Shown here: positions 3,841 through 7,055 of the stretch, in pieces | Layout of the letters: the number at the start of each line of letters is the position of its first letter | Position numbering within the stretch: the stretch's first letter is position 1 | Assembly (NCBI GenBank): GCA_038750655.1 | Contig: JBCDGZ010000231.1 | Location: 1-7,055, forward strand | Length of the DNA stretch: 7,055 bases | Direction of reading: 5' to 3' | Source of the DNA: JBCDGZ01 sp038750655 | GTDB taxonomy: Bacteria; Bacteroidota; Bacteroidia; Chitinophagales; Saprospiraceae | Translations under genes and position numbers: made by a program | The notes under the pieces: generated by a model | What the model saw: only the letters and a program-made list of their open reading frames with translations | Told to the model about the DNA's origin: nothing | The model's database searches: none

Positions 3841-5772
3841 CTAGGCAACTTTTTGGTAGGTAGCAATCTGCAAACGAATCTTCGAACCATTGTAATTTTG
3901 AATATCTAAACTTGCCTTCAGTCGGTTCTTGAACGCCTTAATCAAACGGTAACCGAAACTCTTCTCCACAGCTTGCGCCGAATTTTCGGTAAAGCCTACG
4001 CCGTTATCGGCCACTTCAAGCACCAAACTCGAGTCCTCCTCCTTGAGGCTCACCTTCAGCAGCCCCTCGCGCTCGTCGGGAAAGGCATGCTTCAAGGCAT
4101 TGCTCACCAACTCATTCACAATCAAGCCCAATGGAATTAAGGTATCCACATCCAGGTGCAAATCTTCAATAGCCGTTTCCAGCTGTATGCGTTGTGGCGA
4201 AATGTTGTAGGAATGGAAAAGCCGCTGAATGAGTTGATCGAAATAGTTTTGAATTTCTACGCCCAGCAAATTTTCCTCCTGGTATAAATTCTGGTGAATG
4301 AGGGCCATCGAATGCACCCGGTCCCTACCCTGCTGGATGGCTGCCTGCGCTTGCTCATCTTTGATGTACATCGATTGTAAGTCCAGCAGGCTAGAGATGA
4401 CTTGCAGGTTGTTTTTTACTCGATGGTGAATTTCTCGCAGCAGCCATTCCTTTTCACTCAAAGCCTGACGGATGATCGCATTGTCCTTTTGTTTTTGTCG
4501 GAAAAAATAAAAGAGCAGCCCTACGATCAGCAAGGCAGCCAGCAGCCCCAGGCCGATGAGCAGATTCTGGCGATAAGCTTTTTCTAATTCTAAATGCTGA
4601 ATTTGATTTTCTTGACTGAGGGATTCAATCTCCCGCTCTTTCTGAGCACTCTCATAACGAGCGTCCATCTCCGCAATTTGCTGCGTAATTTTTTCATTGA
4701 GCATGCTGTCCTTCAGCGCCGCAAATCGCTGGTGGTAGCTCAGTGCTTTTTGGTACTGTCCCTTTGCCCCATAAGCCTCGCTCAGTCCCTCCAAGGCCGC
4801 TTGCATCTGCGGCTTTAATCCCAGCTCCTCTGCCAGCGCCAAGCTCTTATCCAAAGAACCAATCGCGGCCGAGTAGCGCTTCAAATCCATCTGTACTTTG
4901 CCCATCGAACTCAGCGTAGTCGACCATTGTGGCTTATGGCCCAGTTGCTCCCGCAGCCGCAGGCTCTGTCGAAAATAATCCAGCGACCGCACAAACTCCT
5001 TCTTCCCCTGATAAACCCGAGCGATGTTCTCCAGCGCATGACCGATATTGTAGTCGGCCTTCAATACTCGCGACAAGTCCAGGTATTTTGTAAAGTACAC
5101 CAACGCCGTATCGTACTGCCCCTGCACCCCATGTATGCTGCCGATATTGTTATAATTATAACTCAGCTCACTCAATTGCTCATGCTCCTTATTCAAGGCC
5201 ATCGCCTCTTCGTAAAGACCAATGGCTTTATCGTATTGCTGGATGCGTTTGTAAATTGTTCCCATCGCATTGAGGGTAAAGCTGATGCTTCTGGGGTCCT
5301 CCAAATCTCGGTAGATGCTCAAGGCACGATGGTAGTACTCAAGACTTTGATCAGATTCGCCGCTCAGCTCTTTTACTACAGCCATCTGATAGTAAGCATC
5401 CGCAACCCCCATTTGATTATTGGTCGAATCGCGGTAGGCAGCATAGGTTTGGAGATGAGACATGGCCTTGTCGTAGTAGCCCGCGTGTTTATAAATCGCT
5501 CCATAGTAGTAGTGGCTAACATTCAGGGCATCGATATTGCCCATTCGTTGGCTGAAAGCGACGACGCTGTCGTTGAAGAGCAGCGCCTTTTCTGGGGCAT
5601 TGCGATGATTGGCCCAAACCAAATCTTTTAATTGTTGCAGTCGGGCGCTATCAGTAAGCGATGGATTTTGTAGAATGGAGTTAACAGTATCAACGGGGCT
5701 TTGCGCCCAGAGCGTTGGGCAGAGCCACAGTAGAAGAAAAACGAGAGTGGATGAAAAAAAGTGAAATGGCAT
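3841..5772 (-). CDS. Sensor histidine kinase with TPR region, HisKA_2 type
   Basis: 643 residues from ATG at 5772. Residues 1-23 look like a signal peptide (VFLLLWLCPTLWA). Residues 84-360 hold about seven TPR units with a period near 40; examples are GAIYKHAGYYDKAMSHL, GTIYKRIQQYDKAIGLYEEA and SEAYGAKGQYQKALSYH. A charged, probably coiled-coil stretch (about 360-400) leads to one membrane span (404-424). The cytoplasmic kinase follows. The HisKA_2 motif EIHHRVKNNLQVISSLLDLQ starts at 447, with H450 as the likely phospho-acceptor. The ATPase N-box NELVSNALKHAF (553-564) contains N558, and the G1 box DNGVGF spans 589-594. The G2 region reads SFGYRLI where relatives usually have SLGLQLV. The expected topology puts the TPRs in the periplasm, where protein or peptide binding could control autophosphorylation. 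The response regulator follows after 27 bp, so the two form an operon. A terminator upstream (5871-5902) suggests this pair has its own promoter, although I found no good consensus match. Confidence 0.95.
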   Translation of the reverse strand: MPFHFFSSTLVFLLLWLCPTLWAQSPVDTVNSILQNPSLTDSARLQQLKDLVWANHRNAPEKALLFNDSVVAFSQRMGNIDALNVSHYYYGAIYKHAGYYDKAMSHLQTYAAYRDSTNNQMGVADAYYQMAVVKELSGESDQSLEYYHRALSIYRDLEDPRSISFTLNAMGTIYKRIQQYDKAIGLYEEAMALNKEHEQLSELSYNYNNIGSIHGVQGQYDTALVYFTKYLDLSRVLKADYNIGHALENIARVYQGKKEFVRSLDYFRQSLRLREQLGHKPQWSTTLSSMGKVQMDLKRYSAAIGSLDKSLALAEELGLKPQMQAALEGLSEAYGAKGQYQKALSYHQRFAALKDSMLNEKITQQIAEMDARYESAQKEREIESLSQENQIQHLELEKAYRQNLLIGLGLLAALLIVGLLFYFFRQKQKDNAIIRQALSEKEWLLREIHHRVKNNLQVISSLLDLQSMYIKDEQAQAAIQQGRDRVHSMALIHQNLYQEENLLGVEIQNYFDQLIQRLFHSYNISPQRIQLETAIEDLHLDVDTLIPLGLIVNELVSNALKHAFPDEREGLLKVSLKEEDSSLVLEVADNGVGFTENSAQAVEKSFGYRLIKAFKNRLKASLDIQNYNGSKIRLQIATYQKVA

Positions 5773-5775
5773 AGT

Positions 5776-5807
5776 ATGCTAAAGATTTACACCTTGAAGG
5801 TAAGCAT
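5776..5807 (-). promoter_or_regulatory. Nested dyad in the leader of the kinase gene
   Basis: ATGCT (5776-5780) faces AGCAT (5803-5807). ACCTT-G-AAGGT (5791-5801) is a perfect interrupted palindrome near the right outer arm. A second small dyad, CCCTG (5837-5841) with CAGGG (5852-5856), lies further upstream. They start three bases before the kinase ATG and could be an operator for autoregulation or an mRNA hairpin; this is inferred from position only. Confidence 0.3.
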
Positions 5808-5870
5808 TTTCGGAGCAATTCAGTATACCTTTCCCTCCCTGAATGAGATAACAGGGTGCTTATCAGACGT

Positions 5871-5902
5871 AGAAAAGGCTGCCCCCGCAGTGGAGACAGC
5901 CT
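5871..5902 (-). terminator. Intrinsic terminator after the PDZ/T9SS protein gene
   Basis: On the minus strand AGGCTGTCTCC (5902-5892) pairs over 11 bp, with two G-U pairs, to GGGGGCAGCCT (5886-5876). The loop ACTGC is 5 nt, and TTTTCT follows. It lies 58 bp past the stop codon and separates this gene from the kinase operon. Confidence 0.85.
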
Positions 5903-5960
5903 CTCTATCTTTTACCATCTATTCAAATCGTAATCATTCGGTGTTACTGTGCAATCATCA

Positions 5961-7055
5961 TCAAGGCATGGAGACCAATACTTTTCGTGTAATCGAGTAA
6001 CCATCCTGCTGCACCATTAAGAAGTAAGTACCAGCCGGGTTAGCTGTCAAATCTATCTGATCGTTAAAGTCGCCGGAGAAAGCTCCGAGGTCGCGGGTGT
6101 AGACCAGCCGTCCCCGAGCATCAAAGACACGGATGGCGGTTGATCCATTATTGGGTAATTCAAAACGGATATTGAACAGGCCTTCGTTAGGGTTAGGAAA
6201 AATGGCCAGGCGATCGATTTGCAGATTCTGTACCAAAGGCATATCGATGCCCCGTTCCTTCTTCATCTGCTCTGCATCTTCCTCGGGCACCGCTTCCATT
6301 TCCACTTCCATATCCTCAATGGCTTTCGCCCAATCAACTAATGCCTGAACTGCCTCATCACTCGCTTGCTCCTCATTATCCGACGCCTGGCCTGAATTTT
6401 TCCCTTCGTTACTGTGCCACTCCTCTGTCTCTTCCTCCGACTTTATCGGTCCAGTGGCCGTAACGACCTGATCATCCCTACGATAGGTGACCGCAATTTC
6501 CTCTCCCACTTCCATCGCATCAATAGCCGCTCCGAGGTCGTGCCAATCTAGTGTAGGGTATCCGTTAACATTTGTAATTATATCATCATCTTGCAGTCCA
6601 ATTTCTTCGGCGGTAGAGTTGTCTAAAATATCTACCCGAACGCCATTCACTCCTTCGGGGACTCTGCCGTGGCTCGCACTAACCCCCAAAAAGGGATCTT
6701 CGCTCTCATCGCGATGCTTACGCTTGGACCCGTCACGAACCCCCAGTTCTACTTCCGTCTGCATCGGCTCTCCGTTGCGAATGAAATAAACCATTGCCTT
6801 ATCACCGGGCTGGTAATTCGCCAGCAAGGCTCTAATAGGCTGATGAGATTCCATCTCGCGATCATCAATCTTGTAGATGTAGTCAAAAGGCTGGAAGCCA
6901 CTTTGGGCCGCAGCCGTATTCGGAATCACGCTTGTCAAATAAGTACCCGTAGTATTTTCAAAATTCAACTTACGAGCTTTGCTCTTAGAAATTTTATTTC
7001 CGTAAATGCCTAAGTAGGCAGTGCTTTGGTGGTTTTGGCCGAACAAAAAATTGAA
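5961..7055 (-). CDS. Exported protein with two PDZ domains and T9SS C-terminal sorting domain (5' end outside window)
   Basis: 364 residues are visible and the frame is open at the right edge, so the true start lies outside; the only start-like codon near the edge is a TTG inside the frame. With the first visible residue as 1, FNFLFGQ (1-7) resembles the end of a signal peptide. PDZ domain 1 (about 14-104) has the binding-loop motif YLGI and SVIPNTAAAQSGFQPFDYI. PDZ domain 2 (about 121-203) has FLGV and STAEEIGLQDDDIITNVNG. A highly acidic, probably disordered linker (about 204-270) follows. The T9SS sorting domain (about 282-364) has LAIFPNPNEGLFNIRF, VFDARGRLVY and NPAGTYFLMV. PDZ domains bind peptide tails and in HtrA/Ctp proteins accompany a protease. 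No catalytic domain is visible here and, if the N-terminus is a signal peptide, none exists. It is probably a cell-surface or secreted binding protein. Its own terminator (5871-5902) makes it the last gene of a unit that begins off the right edge. Confidence 0.9.
   Translation of the reverse strand, partial: FNFLFGQNHQSTAYLGIYGNKISKSKARKLNFENTTGTYLTSVIPNTAAAQSGFQPFDYIYKIDDREMESHQPIRALLANYQPGDKAMVYFIRNGEPMQTEVELGVRDGSKRKHRDESEDPFLGVSASHGRVPEGVNGVRVDILDNSTAEEIGLQDDDIITNVNGYPTLDWHDLGAAIDAMEVGEEIAVTYRRDDQVVTATGPIKSEEETEEWHSNEGKNSGQASDNEEQASDEAVQALVDWAKAIEDMEVEMEAVPEEDAEQMKKERGIDMPLVQNLQIDRLAIFPNPNEGLFNIRFELPNNGSTAIRVFDARGRLVYTRDLGAFSGDFNDQIDLTANPAGTYFLMVQQDGYSITRKVLVSMP

Noticed and set aside
4927..5631. 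Long open frame on the plus strand opposite the kinase gene (234 codons)
   Set aside because: It lies antisense to the well-supported TPR region, its protein has no recognisable domain, and the repeated TPR codons explain the lack of stops.
5761..6000. 79-codon plus-strand frame across the kinase start and upstream spacer
   Set aside because: It crosses the terminator hairpin and both neighbouring coding ends, and its product resembles nothing known.
6133..7013. Plus-strand frames opposite the PDZ/T9SS gene
   Set aside because: They are antisense to a gene with three recognisable domains and have Ser/Arg-rich, low-complexity products typical of shadow frames.
7044..7046. TTG as the start of the PDZ/T9SS gene
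   Set aside because: The frame continues to the window edge with hydrophobic residues that look like a signal peptide, so the real start is probably outside.

Overview
The window looks like a piece of a Bacteroidota chromosome, plausibly from the Saprospiria/Lewinella side, although the genus is a guess. Three things support this. Two exported proteins end in a type IX secretion system (T9SS) C-terminal sorting domain of the FPNP...G.Y.L type. Both tRNA genes are preceded by the Bacteroidota-type promoter TTG-N20-TAnnTTTG. The two-component pair has a form common in that phylum: a TPR-bearing HisKA_2-type sensor kinase with a LuxR-type response regulator. Every gene I can support lies on the minus strand, so the transcription order is from right to left.

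Right part (7055 to 3199): a 5'-truncated gene for an exported protein with two PDZ domains, an acidic linker and a T9SS domain, closed by a good intrinsic terminator (5871-5902). After a leader with several small dyads comes a sensor histidine kinase (signal peptide, seven TPRs, one membrane span, HisKA_2, HATPase). Its response regulator follows 27 bp downstream (REC plus LuxR-type helix-turn-helix). The kinase and regulator are almost certainly one transcription unit.

Middle (3198 to 1263): a 108-bp gap with two small hairpins, then a 594-residue exported surface protein. It has about 13 short repeats with a period of 20-25 residues, consistent with a right-handed beta-helix, followed by a T9SS domain. 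A hairpin with a U-rich tail follows the stop codon.

Left part (1262 to 1): an unassigned spacer of about 300 bp, then tRNA-Ser(GCT) and tRNA-Pro(TGG), each with its own promoter and intrinsic terminator. Just past the tRNA-Pro 3' end are palindromes and direct repeats, then the N-terminal 100 residues of a tyrosine recombinase running off the left edge. A recombinase start beside the 3' end of a tRNA is the usual layout at the edge of an integrated element, so the left edge may be a mobile-element boundary. The second copy of any attachment site is not in view.

Working model (inference): the kinase senses something outside the cytoplasm through its TPR region and controls genes that may include the flanking T9SS cargo. 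I see no clearly undescribed system. The best leads are the possible element boundary at tRNA-Pro, the protease-less PDZ-PDZ-T9SS protein, and the sharp composition change inside the surface-protein gene.
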